The position numbers and the translations under genes are program-made. A stretch of DNA of 64,000 nucleotides from an uncultured Rhodopila sp. (GTDB lineage Bacteria; Pseudomonadota; Alphaproteobacteria; Acetobacterales; Acetobacteraceae): contig NZ_CAJATU010000042.1 of assembly GCF_903944925.1 (NCBI RefSeq), positions 186,001 to 250,000 on the forward strand, in the 5' to 3' direction. Positions 27,101 to 34,731 of this stretch are shown piece after piece. The notes under the pieces are model-generated. The model was not told the DNA's origin. It was given only the letters and a program-made list of their open reading frames with translations, and ran no database searches. How positions within the stretch are numbered: position 1 is the first letter of the stretch; each line of letters opens with the position of its first letter.

Positions 27101-27747
27101 AGCACCGCGTTGATGAACCCGACGATGGCGTCCCGCGCCTGGCCGCGCAGCGCCGCGGTGACCTTGGTCTGGTGCAGCCGCGCCGACTCCAGCACCGCCG
27201 GCAGGCGCGGCAACGTAGCCGCCCCGGCCAGCGCCAGCAGTACCCGCCAGGAGTCCGGCGGCAGCGGACGATCCCGCCAGGATCCGAGCGGAATCGACAG
27301 GAAACTGTCCGCCCGCGACGGATCGCACAGCAGCAGGCGCAGCATGTCGCCGTTGGTCAGCAGGCCCGCCCGCTCGCCGCGCGCCAGAAGGACCCGCTGC
27401 GCCACCCGGGTGGGACTGCCCCGATGGGATTTTCCCACCGCATCCAGATCGGTTCCCGGCGCCACCGGCCAGGCGCGCAGCGCGGACCCGTTGGCGGCCT
27501 TCAGCAGCCAGCCGCCGTCCTCTTCGCCGTCGCGGGTGGTGACGCTGTCCTGCCGCACCGGCCGCCGGTAGCCGAGGGCCGCCGCCAGCCTGCCCATCAT
27601 GCGCGGCACGCCGCCGCCCAGCGCGTCCCGCACTTTGTCCCATCCGGAGCCGTCCGGCAGCGCCACCACCTCCACCAGCCCCTCCCGCAGGAACGGCGTG
27701 GTGACCGCGGAGCCCGTCAGGATGCAGTCATCGAGCTCGAGGGTCAC
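24106..27747 (-). CDS. Large N6-adenine DNA methylase, Eco57I-like (DrmMI-like)
   Basis: A 1213-residue protein. The helical N-terminal half (1-420) includes LLTNGDMLRLLL and YRLLFILKLES, as in other large Eco57I-type proteins. Then come GSFYTPHEFVRFLV (424-437), SAM motif I DPAMGSGHF (466-474), YGVDRNELAVELARVSLWLE (540-559) and the catalytic NPPW (726-729) of N6-adenine methylases. The C-terminal third may serve target recognition. I see no PD-(D/E)xK or other nuclease motif, unlike true type IIG enzymes. It starts inside the stop of the SNF2 helicase gene (ATGA). The pair resembles DrmMI and DrmD of class 1 DISARM, but drmA, drmB and drmC are absent. It may modify host DNA as part of an antiphage or DNA-marking system. 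Confidence 0.83.
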   Translation of the reverse strand: MTLELDDCILTGSAVTTPFLREGLVEVVALPDGSGWDKVRDALGGGVPRMMGRLAAALGYRRPVRQDSVTTRDGEEDGGWLLKAANGSALRAWPVAPGTDLDAVGKSHRGSPTRVAQRVLLARGERAGLLTNGDMLRLLLCDPSRADSFLSIPLGSWRDRPLPPDSWRVLLALAGAATLPRLPAVLESARLHQTKVTAALRGQARDAIVGFINAVLERADDRSAFSAAALWREGLVLVYRLLFILKLESPGETGFGFASTRLWRLALSPNRALGPLVRRHLDHGHDTGTMLESGLRLLFACCRDGLSCSELRIAPLGGALFGAAAMPVLDGLSWGDAAVAILLDRLIWIRAPDGERVRVHYGSLDVEDLGRVYEALLEQEPSIAAEPMVRLRRGKREAVVAAGDGGIRAGRFFLRAGPGRKASGSFYTPHEFVRFLVRETLDAKIAALSPPDDPHPAALLTLKIVDPAMGSGHFLVEACRHLGEALLAACRLCDERGLHDRIAALPDPDNSIAAYLPSRFYAESRARAICRRLVAVHCLYGVDRNELAVELARVSLWLESYAEGLPLTFLDHRLLHGDALTGPFFESLSSLPVTGGPLDPLLARGVSARLDAGLERVRRLVAEMDATIGRDIADLAAKAAAKARLDSVLHPLRQLARAWSGAAMLRERDADDEWLALAAQVADRGAWPARPTARQAALLEAGRDAVAWDLVFPEVFPDGFAAVLGNPPWDVVQHNTKDFVADYDPAVLEASSRTERMRIEQAVLARPDAAAAFAAYRLGFDRLKAIAHRLYRHQRVSAGADSTAGNLDLFRLFAERNLELAARGGSVGVLMPSAFHANEGTTGVRRLYLQETALAWCLSFENRRRVFDIDSRFKFDLIVAHRPGPTASFRCGFYLERMEDAADAQRIMVYDRPFLAGTGGDALTPLELRGKADQAIAQRMFAQPERLGAWCARHRIRFGRDLHMTGDARCFLPPGVGDLVLHEGKTFHQYTDIRGTAPRHSVESGSIRAAIAAAAGHYRLVFRDIAQATNERTMIACIAPPGSVFGHTATVEKAPQARAMANALALCAVFNAFPFDWLVRQKAATHLSLYILDALPMPDLGEAQRRFLARAAQRLSCMHAGFDALWRALIGGERPESAAPPQLRAQIDAVVADAYGLDRLAYRHLLGGFSHRSWPDAPALCLDAFDAVHRLGAEAFCRQYDPFAGRHWLAERA

Positions 27748-30686
27748 GCCGGAGGTACCAGCATGAGCATGCCCAGGGTCCGAACCGCCGGTTTCGCCAA
27801 TGGCGGCGGCTCCGCGGCGATCGAGCGCAGGATCTCCGCCGCCTGCCGGCGGTGCGCCGCGGCCACGGACGTGTCGGCGGCAAAACCGGCGAGACGCTCC
27901 ACGGGCGGTGCCGGAGACCGCCAGTCCGTTGTCCCCGGGCCATCATCAAACAGGTCGCGCGGTTTCGCGACGGGCGCCCCGCACAGTTCGTTGGCGCGCT
28001 GCGCCAGCCAGGCGTCCAGCGTGGCGCGTTGGCGCTTCAGCCTCAGTTCATATCGGACGGAAAAGTCGCCCGCGATCTCCCCGGCTATCGCCGCCGCGCG
28101 TGTGCCGGCGGCTTCGAGCGCGCTCGGTGCCCAAACGGCGAACCGCGCGTGCCACAACCCGTCGGGCGATACGGCATCGCTCGCCAGCTTCAGGAACTCC
28201 GGCTGCTGCCGTATCGATCCATCCGGAAACGCCTCAAGCGCGAACACTCGACGCAGCAACGTGCCCGAACGGCCGCCGATCTCCGCCGCGTAGGTGATGA
28301 GCAGCGAAACTGCCGGACCGCGCGCCGCACTCACCCGGCCGAACCGGGCGGTGCGGGCCAGGGCGACGGCGCGCCGGGTCAGCGGATGTGCGCGGCCCGG
28401 ATACAGCAGCGTGCGCCCCTGCTCGTCCCGGCTCCGCACCGGATCATCGGTCAGGCGCACAACACCGCGCCCGGGATCGAAGCCCGGCAGCCCGGCCAGG
28501 TCCGCCGCCCATCCCGCCGGAACGCGATATCCGTCCGGCACGGCGGTCAGCACGGCTGCGACAAACGCCGGCAGGTCGATCCCCGCAGCCGCGTCATCCA
28601 CGGCCGGCGCGTCGGGAGGCGGCAGGCTGCCCATCCAGCCGTGCCGCACCGCCATGTGGTCGAAGCTTTGGAACGCGCGGTCGATTTCGCGCAGCAGGTC
28701 GCGATACGCCTCGCTGTCGCCATCTTCGGCGGCGAGGTCCAGCGAGTGGACCAGGCGCGGCATGGCGCTGAACAGGTCCTCGGCGAAGCCCGCCATCAGC
28801 GGTTCGGCCAGATGCGCCGGCGCCGCCGTCACGGCCAGGGTATTCGGCATGAACGACAGGCAGGACCGCGCTTTCTCGTATTTGGCGATCAACCGCAGCA
28901 GCAGGCGCTCCTCGAACGTGCCGGCCAAATACAGGTAGCGGATTTCCGGGTCGTTCCGCTGGCCGTAGCGGTCGATCCGTCCGTTGCGCTGTTCCAGCCG
29001 GTTCGGGTTGTACGGCAGGTCGAGGTGGATCAGGTGGTGGCAGCGCTGGTGCAGGTTGAGGCCCTCCGCCAGCGAGTCCGTGCTGACCAGCACCACCCCG
29101 TCTTCCTCCGCGCACCGTTCCGCCGCAAGCAGCCGATCGGCTTCGGTGTCGGCGCCGCTGATGGTGAGGACGGGGCCGAGGGCGCGCAACGCGGTAACCG
29201 CGGCGCGCTGGCTATCGGCGTACTCTGTATAGACGAGTATATTGGCGTCCTTGTGCTGCAGCCGGATCAGCTTCACTTCCAGCAGCAGCGCCGCCAGTTT
29301 GGGGTCGTCTGCTTCGGCAGTTTCACCGAGGCGGATCAGATGGTGCAGCGCGGATACTGTTTCCGCACCGGACAGGCTGGCGGCCATTTCCTCAGCCTCC
29401 AGCGCGGCGATATCGGCTTCCTCGGCGGGGTCGAGTACGCCGAATTTCCGGGCGCGGCGGCGGTAGGCGCGCAACGCCCGCTGCCGCTCTCTGCGGGACG
29501 CCACCGTGTCAGCATCGGCATAGCGCTCGGCGACCACGCGCAACGTGGCGACACAGGCGGCGATGCTGGACATCGAGCGCTTCAGCAGACTGACAAAGGC
29601 CAGCGCATCCGCCAGGCCGTTGCGGTCGCGCGAGCGGCGCAGCCGGGGCGCGACCAGCGCGGACAGCGCCTTGTGGAACGCCTGCACCGCGGGTGCATCC
29701 GTCACGTCCACCCGCACCGGCATCACCACACGCTCGCGAAACAGCGGGGCCCCGGTGATCGGGTCGCGGAGATGCGACTTCAGGCGGCGCACCACGTGCC
29801 GGCGATAGGCGGTCCCGAGCAGCCGCCCTGACCCATCCACCAGGCTTGGGTCCAGCAGCGCGATCAGCGAGGCGAAATGCGGATCGTGGCCGTCATGCGG
29901 CGTTGCCGTCAGCAGCAGCAACCCGTCCCCGCGGCGGGCCAGAACCTCCGCCAGCAACCGGCGTTGGCTATCCTCGCCCGGCCCGGCGCCGCCCGTGCAG
30001 TGATGCGCCTCATCGATGATCACCAGGTCCCAGGAGGCGCGTTCCAGTTCCGCCAGCACCCGGTCGGATTTGGCGAAATCCATCGAGGTCAGGCACAGCG
30101 CCATCGCTTCGAACGGGTTGCCGCCGAGTTCCAGCCCGCGCCGCGCCTCCCGCAGGCTGGCGCTGTCGGTTATCGGGGTGAAGCGCAGGCCGAAGCGGAG
30201 GCGCATCTCCTGCTCCCACTGGCGCAGCAGCGGGCCGGGCGGGCAGACCACGAGGATGCGATGGGCGCGGCGGCGGACGATCAGCTCGGCGGCGATCAGC
30301 CCGGCCTGGATGGTCTTGCCGAGGCCGACGCCATCGGCCAGCAGCAGCCTCGGGCGGACCATGTCCAGCGCGCGCAGCAATGGGACGCGCTGATACGCTT
30401 CGATCGCCACCCGGCCGGGCGGCGCCGGCGCGCCCGGGATCTGGTCCAGCAGCCAGGCGGTGTGATAGCGGCGCCAGTCGTCCAGCGGCCCGGCGTTCTC
30501 CGGGCGCGGCTCGGTTTGCAGCACCGTGACCGGTTCCGCCGGCACCAGCACGTCCCATTCCAGGCCCTGCAAATCGCCGCCGAGGCAGGCCAGCCGGACG
30601 CGCTGCTGCGGCCCGAGCGGCTCGACCTCCGTCACATCCCATTCCAGGCCGCGCGCGGCGACCTTGATCCCAACCGAGAGTTCCAT
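27744..30686 (-). CDS. SNF2/RapA-type DNA helicase/translocase (DrmD-like)
   Basis: A 980-residue superfamily 2 ATPase. It opens MELSVGIKVAARGLEWDVTEV, an N-terminal module seen in DrmD-like proteins (from memory). It has Walker A DGVGLGKT (118-125), DEAH (225-228), motif III LLLTATPHDG, and a C-terminal helicase domain with VYTEYADSQRAAVTAL, VSTDSLAEGLNLH (534-546) and EQRNGRIDRYGQ (565-576). Such proteins move along duplex DNA rather than unwinding it. A GTG nine codons upstream (30713) is an alternative start. It is followed with an ATGA overlap by the adenine methylase. The leader region carries two dyads, and the SDR gene is divergent. Confidence 0.86.
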   Translation of the reverse strand: MELSVGIKVAARGLEWDVTEVEPLGPQQRVRLACLGGDLQGLEWDVLVPAEPVTVLQTEPRPENAGPLDDWRRYHTAWLLDQIPGAPAPPGRVAIEAYQRVPLLRALDMVRPRLLLADGVGLGKTIQAGLIAAELIVRRRAHRILVVCPPGPLLRQWEQEMRLRFGLRFTPITDSASLREARRGLELGGNPFEAMALCLTSMDFAKSDRVLAELERASWDLVIIDEAHHCTGGAGPGEDSQRRLLAEVLARRGDGLLLLTATPHDGHDPHFASLIALLDPSLVDGSGRLLGTAYRRHVVRRLKSHLRDPITGAPLFRERVVMPVRVDVTDAPAVQAFHKALSALVAPRLRRSRDRNGLADALAFVSLLKRSMSSIAACVATLRVVAERYADADTVASRRERQRALRAYRRRARKFGVLDPAEEADIAALEAEEMAASLSGAETVSALHHLIRLGETAEADDPKLAALLLEVKLIRLQHKDANILVYTEYADSQRAAVTALRALGPVLTISGADTEADRLLAAERCAEEDGVVLVSTDSLAEGLNLHQRCHHLIHLDLPYNPNRLEQRNGRIDRYGQRNDPEIRYLYLAGTFEERLLLRLIAKYEKARSCLSFMPNTLAVTAAPAHLAEPLMAGFAEDLFSAMPRLVHSLDLAAEDGDSEAYRDLLREIDRAFQSFDHMAVRHGWMGSLPPPDAPAVDDAAAGIDLPAFVAAVLTAVPDGYRVPAGWAADLAGLPGFDPGRGVVRLTDDPVRSRDEQGRTLLYPGRAHPLTRRAVALARTARFGRVSAARGPAVSLLITYAAEIGGRSGTLLRRVFALEAFPDGSIRQQPEFLKLASDAVSPDGLWHARFAVWAPSALEAAGTRAAAIAGEIAGDFSVRYELRLKRQRATLDAWLAQRANELCGAPVAKPRDLFDDGPGTTDWRSPAPPVERLAGFAADTSVAAAHRRQAAEILRSIAAEPPPLAKPAVRTLGMLMLVPPA

Positions 30687-30692
30687 GCACGG

Positions 30693-30730
30693 TCCGCGTT
30701 TGAACGCGGACACGGAACCATCAAATGGTT
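30693..30730. promoter_or_regulatory. Two dyads in the divergent SNF2/SDR promoter region
   Basis: Two palindromes lie almost end to end in the 76-base interval between the helicase start (30686, minus) and the SDR start (30763, plus). TCCGCGTTTGAACGCGGA (30693-30710) has 8-base arms around a 2-base centre. AACCAT-CAA-ATGGTT (30716-30730) has 6-base arms. The compact 18-bp dyad is the size of a dimeric regulator site, and its position just upstream of the helicase start would allow repression. No regulator gene is adjacent, so assignment as an operator is inference; a transcript hairpin is also possible. Confidence 0.45.
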
Positions 30731-30762
30731 GCTAAACCGTTAACGCGGCGCGGAGGAAACAG

Positions 30763-31560
30763 ATGATCGCGTTGAAAGAGCGCTTCGCCGGCAAAGTCGC
30801 CGTGGTGACCGGAGCCGCTTCCGGCATCGGGCTGGCGATCACGCAACGCCTGCTGGCGGAGGGTGCGAAGGTCGCCGGCTCCGACCTGCAGCCCCTCGCC
30901 GATCTCGGCGAGGGCTTCGTGGGGATTGAGGTTGACGTCACCCGGGAGGTGTCGGCCGAGGCGCTGGTGGCAACCGCCGTGGCGCGGTTCGGTGCCGTCG
31001 ATGTGGCGTTCAATGTCGCCGGGGGCGCCCGCGGCGGCTATATCGTCGATCTGGCGGAGGCGGATTGGGACTTCACCGTCGATCTCTGCCTGAAGGGCGT
31101 GTTCCTCGGCATGAAGCACCAGGCGCGGCAGATGATGCGGCAGGGCGGCGGCAGCATCGTCAACATCGCCTCCCTGAACGCGCATGTGCCGATGCATGCC
31201 GGGTCCGCCTATGCCGCGGCCAAGGCGGGCGTGGAAATGCTCAGCCGCAACGGCGCGCCGGAGTTCGCCGAGTTCGGCATCCGGGTGAATGCGGTTTTGC
31301 CCGGCCTGGTGCAAACTCCGCTGACCCGCCGGCATTTCGACAATCCCGAGGCGCTGGCCGCGTTCGAGCAGCGCATCCCGATGCGCCGCCCGGCGCAGCC
31401 CGCGGAAATCGCCGCCCCGGCGCTGTTCCTGGCCAGCCCGGACGCGAGCTACGTCAACGGCGCCAGCCTGCTGGTCGACGGCGCCTGGGCGGTCAGCGGC
31501 TACCCCGATATGCGGCCGTTCCGCGGACCCGTCCGCTGGAACGGGAGTGCGCCGGCATGA
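30763..31560 (+). CDS. Short-chain dehydrogenase/reductase (SDR)
   Basis: A 265-residue classical SDR. It has VAVVTGAASGIGLAI (cofactor motif TGxxxGxG), VAFNVAGGARGG, the catalytic triad members S137 (NIASLN), Y150 and K154 (SAYAAAKAG), and IRVNAVLPGLVQTPLT. The family oxidises or reduces alcohols and ketones with NAD(P)H; the substrate is unknown. It is coupled by ATGA to an enoyl-CoA hydratase gene, which suggests acyl-CoA or terpene/aromatic acid metabolism. It is divergent from the helicase gene. Confidence 0.9.
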   Translation: MIALKERFAGKVAVVTGAASGIGLAITQRLLAEGAKVAGSDLQPLADLGEGFVGIEVDVTREVSAEALVATAVARFGAVDVAFNVAGGARGGYIVDLAEADWDFTVDLCLKGVFLGMKHQARQMMRQGGGSIVNIASLNAHVPMHAGSAYAAAKAGVEMLSRNGAPEFAEFGIRVNAVLPGLVQTPLTRRHFDNPEALAAFEQRIPMRRPAQPAEIAAPALFLASPDASYVNGASLLVDGAWAVSGYPDMRPFRGPVRWNGSAPA

Positions 31561-32336
31561 GCCCGGTGCTGGTGCGCCGCGATGGCGGCATCGCGACCGT
31601 GTCGGTCAACAACCCGGCCCGGCTGAACTGCCTCGGCACCGCGCAGATCACCGCGTTCATCGACGCCGTGACGGCGCTGGCGGACGACCCCGATCTGCGC
31701 GCGCTGATCGTCACCGGCGAGGGCGAGCGCGCCTTCATGGGCGGCGCGAATTTGTTGGAACTCGGCGAACTCGATCCGCCGCGGGCACGGGATTTCCTGA
31801 CGCTGATCCATCGGATGTGCAAGGCGCTGCGCGACCTGCCGGTGCCGGTGGTCGCCCGGGTGAACGGCTTCTGCCTCGGGGCGGGGCTGGAGGTGATGGC
31901 GGCGTGCGACATACACATCGCCGCCGACAATGCCGTGTTCGGCATGCCGGAGGTCCGCATCGGCTTGCCCTCCGTCGTGGAGGCGGCGCTGCTGCCGCAG
32001 CTTATCGGCTGGGGCCGGACCAAGCTGCTGCTCTACACCGGTGACATGATCGATGCGCGCACGGCATTGGACTGGGGCCTGGTGGAGAAGGTTGTTCCCA
32101 CTGCGGAACTCGACGCGGCGGTGGGCGCGTGCATCGCGTCGATCGTCGCGTCCGGGCCGAAGGCGATCCGGTTGCAGAAGGAACTCATCCGCGAGTGGGA
32201 GGCGATGCCCGTCGGCGACGCGATCGAAGCGGGGATTCGGTGCATGGTGCGGGCGTATCAGAGCGATGAGCCGACGCGGATGGTGGGGGAGGCGATCCGG
32301 CGGTTGAAGGCGCGGAAGACGGGTGGTTCGGGGTAG
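31557..32336 (+). CDS. Enoyl-CoA hydratase/isomerase family protein
   Basis: A 259-residue crotonase-fold protein. It has LIVTGEGERAFMGGANLLEL (first oxyanion-hole loop), PVVARVNGFCLGAGLEVMAACD (second loop) and AVFGMPEVRIGLPSVVEAALLPQLIG, where the glutamate of PEVRIGLPS is a usual acid/base position. It is translationally coupled to the SDR gene. The 3' end overlaps the open frame left by the truncated PIN gene on the other strand, which suggests that the end of the hydratase gene is at a rearrangement junction. Confidence 0.87.
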   Translation: MSPVLVRRDGGIATVSVNNPARLNCLGTAQITAFIDAVTALADDPDLRALIVTGEGERAFMGGANLLELGELDPPRARDFLTLIHRMCKALRDLPVPVVARVNGFCLGAGLEVMAACDIHIAADNAVFGMPEVRIGLPSVVEAALLPQLIGWGRTKLLLYTGDMIDARTALDWGLVEKVVPTAELDAAVGACIASIVASGPKAIRLQKELIREWEAMPVGDAIEAGIRCMVRAYQSDEPTRMVGEAIRRLKARKTGGSG

Positions 32337-32665
32337 CGCGGCATTGTTTCCGAGTGGGCTTGCCGCTTCGGTGGATCAGCAGCCTGCGGCCCTGGTCCGG
32401 GTCGATCCCACACCGGCAAGCCATCCTCGAGGATGGCAAAGCGCCGGCTGAAGCCATCGGTGTCGGCGAGTGCCTCGGCCAACGTGAGCGGCTTCGCCCA
32501 GACCTGCGGGCGCGTTGCGACCGCCAGATACTCGCGCAGCACTTGCCGGCTGATGGCGAGCGGACCCTCGGAGGCGATACGGGCGAGAGCTTTCCTGGCC
32601 CGCCCGTGGTTCGGAAATCCGGCGGCGGTGGCATGGACCAGAACGTTGGTGTCGATGAAACTCAC
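32258..32665 (-). pseudogene. PIN-domain (VapC-like) toxin, C-terminally truncated
   Basis: The frame opens at GTG 32665 with SFIDTNVLVHATAAG, the usual PIN start with its first acidic residue, and continues with SRQVLREYLAVATRPQVW (second acidic residue) and FAILEDGLPVWDR. After this point, near 32390, the sequence stops resembling a PIN protein and runs as low-complexity Pro/Arg-rich residues into the 3' end of the hydratase gene on the other strand. The last two acidic residues of the metal site (normally in a HDAN-type motif) are missing. The toxin should therefore be inactive. Its antitoxin gene ends within its start (GTGA overlap). Confidence 0.72.
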
Positions 32666-32898
32666 CGCCCGTCGTCGGCGTAAAGGTCTTCCCGGTGCAG
32701 ACTCAGACCGGCGGGCCATGGCCCCAGGTCGCGGCTCGGGAGAGCGTCCAGGTTGAACGGTTCGTTCGGCTGCTGGCGTGCCGGCTCATCGGCTACGGTA
32801 ATTCTGGCGTCGTGCTCGGCGGCGGGCACCTGCCCGGGCGCATGGCCGGAAATGGTCCCGTCGGCGGCAACGGTGATGCGGGCCGTGACGACTGTCAT
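32662..32898 (-). CDS. Putative antitoxin paired with the truncated PIN toxin
   Basis: A 78-residue protein starting MTVVTARITVAADGTISG and ending WPAGLSLHREDLYADDGR. The N-terminal beta-hairpin pattern (ITVAADGTI) and the acidic, Trp/Leu/Arg-containing tail are typical of VapB-like antitoxins, whose C-terminus fills the toxin active site. The stop overlaps the toxin GTG start by four bases. Since the toxin is broken, this is either a relic or an orphan antitoxin that could still neutralise related toxins. Confidence 0.65.
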   Translation of the reverse strand: MTVVTARITVAADGTISGHAPGQVPAAEHDARITVADEPARQQPNEPFNLDALPSRDLGPWPAGLSLHREDLYADDGR

Positions 32899-33178
32899 AA
32901 AGCTCTCCGCACAATGTGGAGCGATGCGTGGCCGGCGTTTGTTCCATGCTTCCCGGTCAGCCGTCCAGCGAGACTTTCGCACCGGGAGATCCATCCCGCA
33001 GGGCCATGCGTCGGCTATTGGAAAGGAATCGATCGGAAAGCCCAATACCGCGGTCCCGCGGGGGGCGGAGCATAGCGGGCGAATTTGTTCTGTAATCAGA
33101 GCGGTTCTGTGGAGGTGATGACCAGATGTCGACGATCTCGCCGAGCGGTGGACTCGACCGCTTTATTGAAGACATTAA
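32899..33178. other. Non-coding interval upstream of the antitoxin
   Basis: Together with the repeat at 33179-33262 this forms a 421-base stretch between the antitoxin and the second hydratase gene. I see no credible gene. The antitoxin promoter should be here, at its left end. GC falls sharply after about 33160, where the repeat begins. Confidence 0.4.
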
Positions 33179-33262
33179 AACACGAATGAACACAAATATG
33201 TTCTCGGAAAACACAGCCCGGGATTTTGCTATCCCGCTTTCTTATTTGTGTTCATTCGTGTT
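33179..33262. repeat. 20-bp perfect inverted repeat with nested hairpin
   Basis: The arm at 33179-33198 (AACACGAATGAACACAAATA) is the exact reverse complement of 33243-33262. The 44-base loop contains a smaller hairpin, CGGGA-TTTTGCTA-TCCCG. A further partial copy, GTTCATTTGTGTTT, follows the right arm. The element is AT-rich in a GC-rich neighbourhood and lies 57 bases past the stop of the minus-strand hydratase. It may be a terminator for that gene, a REP-like dispersed repeat, or a remnant of mobile DNA. Confidence 0.8.
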
Positions 33263-33319
33263 CATTTGTGTTTCCATTATCTTGGCATCCCGCAACGACT
33301 GGACGGACCCTCCCCCGCG

Positions 33320-34102
33320 TCAACGCCCCCGGAACACCGGCCGGCGCTTTTCCTTGAACGCCGCAACCGCCTCCCGATGATCCTCGGTCTGCGAACACCG
33401 CGCCTGGTGCACCGCCTCCAACTCCAGCGACGCCGCAAAATCGCCCGTTTCGGCAGCGGCAAGATTCCGCTTCGTATACCCCAAAGCCACCAACGGCATC
33501 GCCGCGATCCGCCGCGCCAGCGCCATCGTAACGTCCGCCAGTTCGGCGTCCTCGACCACCTTGTTCACCAACCCGATCCGCAACGCCTCCTCCGCATCGA
33601 TAATGTCCCCGGTAAAGAACAACTCCCGCGCCTTCGCCGTGCCGACAAGCCGCGTCAAGGTCCATGTGCCGCCCCAATCCCCGGACAAGCCGATCCGGAT
33701 AAACCCCGTCCCGAACCGGGCCGATGCGCCGGCGATGCGAAGATCGCAGGCGGCAGCCATACTGAGTCCGGCGCCAACCGCCACGCCATTGATCATGCCG
33801 ATGATCACCTTCGGCGAGGCATGCATCAGCGCCGGTATCCGGTTCGACTGCCGAATCCCCTCCGCCCGCTCCTCAAACACCTTCCCGGAACGATCGGACA
33901 TCGTTTTCACGTCGCCGCCGGCGCAGAAGCCGCGGCCGGCGCCGGTCAGCACGATGCATCCCACGCGATCGTCAGCACCGAGCCGCTGGATCGCTTCCAG
34001 CAGGCCCCGACGGATGTCCTCGGACAGCGCATTCAGGCTCTCCGGCCGGTTGAGGGTCAGGGTGGCGACGCCGTCTTCGACGGTCTCGATCAGATCTGGC
34101 AT
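33320..34102 (-). CDS. Enoyl-CoA hydratase/isomerase family protein
   Basis: A 260-residue crotonase-fold protein, second of its kind in the window. It has VATLTLNRPESLNALS, IVLTGAGRGFCAGGDVKTM (first oxyanion loop), KVIIGMINGVAVGAGLSMAAACDLRIA (second loop) and FIRIGLSGDWGGTWTL, where a glycine-rich loop replaces the usual PEV(K/R)xG, as in PaaG-like isomerases. The ATG at 34102 follows a GGAG site 6-9 bases upstream on that strand, better than the ATG 26 codons earlier. It stands alone between the repeat and an unknown gene, so its pathway is not evident. Confidence 0.88.
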   Translation of the reverse strand: MPDLIETVEDGVATLTLNRPESLNALSEDIRRGLLEAIQRLGADDRVGCIVLTGAGRGFCAGGDVKTMSDRSGKVFEERAEGIRQSNRIPALMHASPKVIIGMINGVAVGAGLSMAAACDLRIAGASARFGTGFIRIGLSGDWGGTWTLTRLVGTAKARELFFTGDIIDAEEALRIGLVNKVVEDAELADVTMALARRIAAMPLVALGYTKRNLAAAETGDFAASLELEAVHQARCSQTEDHREAVAAFKEKRRPVFRGR

Positions 34103-34290
34103 GACGTTCTCCGCGCTGGCAAACCCGCCAAGCTTGGCCGCTGGCAGCGCGCCCGGCAACCTTACGTCCCGCGGCGGCACGCGATAGTATTAGCAAAATA
34201 ATACCCCCGTATTATCAAATCCTGTTGTAATTTCCCGCGTAACGTGCTCTAAATGTTCTTGCAAACAACTTGGGGCTTCCGGTGATCGCC

Positions 34291-34731
34291 ATGTATCGCT
34301 GCTACCTGATCCGCAACGGACGCATCGCCCTCGGCGACGATGCCGACGTCGACACGCTTGCCAACGCCCTCGCCCACGCCCGCCGCCTGATGGCCAGCCC
34401 GTCGGCCGGGGGAACGTTCAGCGGGATGGAGATCTGGAACGGCGCGACGCTGCTCTACAGCGACACCGGCTACGCCGGGGAGTCCGCTGCACCGGCCGCG
34501 ATCGTCAGTCCGTTCCAGACCGCCGAAAGCACGATCCTGCCGAACTGGCGTCCCTCGCTGGCACGCCCGATCCTGGCGATGCGGAAAGGCATCGGCGCGC
34601 TGGCGGACGCCCTGTCGGTGATCGACGGCGATGCCCGGCAGCCCGAACCCGAACCGATGGCAACATACTTCGCCCGCAGGCTCCGCAAAGCCATCCGCCG
34701 CCGCCCGGCCCGAGGGCACATCGCGGCTTAG
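34291..34731 (+). CDS. Hypothetical protein
   Basis: A 146-residue protein I do not recognise. It opens MYRCYLIRNGRIALGDD, has an Ala/Leu-rich helix (DVDTLANALAHARRLM), a central GMEIWNGATLLYSDTGYAG beta pattern, and a strongly basic end (RRLRKAIRRRPARG). The N-terminal half resembles small proteins annotated only as hypothetical in related bacteria. A TTG start at 34270 would add seven residues. The stop shares bases with the stop of the convergent FAD-linked dehydrogenase. Confidence 0.6.
   Translation: MYRCYLIRNGRIALGDDADVDTLANALAHARRLMASPSAGGTFSGMEIWNGATLLYSDTGYAGESAAPAAIVSPFQTAESTILPNWRPSLARPILAMRKGIGALADALSVIDGDARQPEPEPMATYFARRLRKAIRRRPARGHIAA

Noticed and set aside
26020-29831. Very long open frames (659 and 757 codons) on the plus strand opposite the helicase and methylase genes
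   Set aside because: They are rich in Arg, Gln and Pro, show no domains, and mirror the high-GC codon pattern of the genes opposite. The minus-strand frames carry intact catalytic motifs.
24106-30686. A complete DISARM or type I restriction system
   Set aside because: Only the DrmD-like and DrmMI-like proteins are present. There is no DrmA, DrmB, DrmC, HsdS or nuclease gene within reach in the window.
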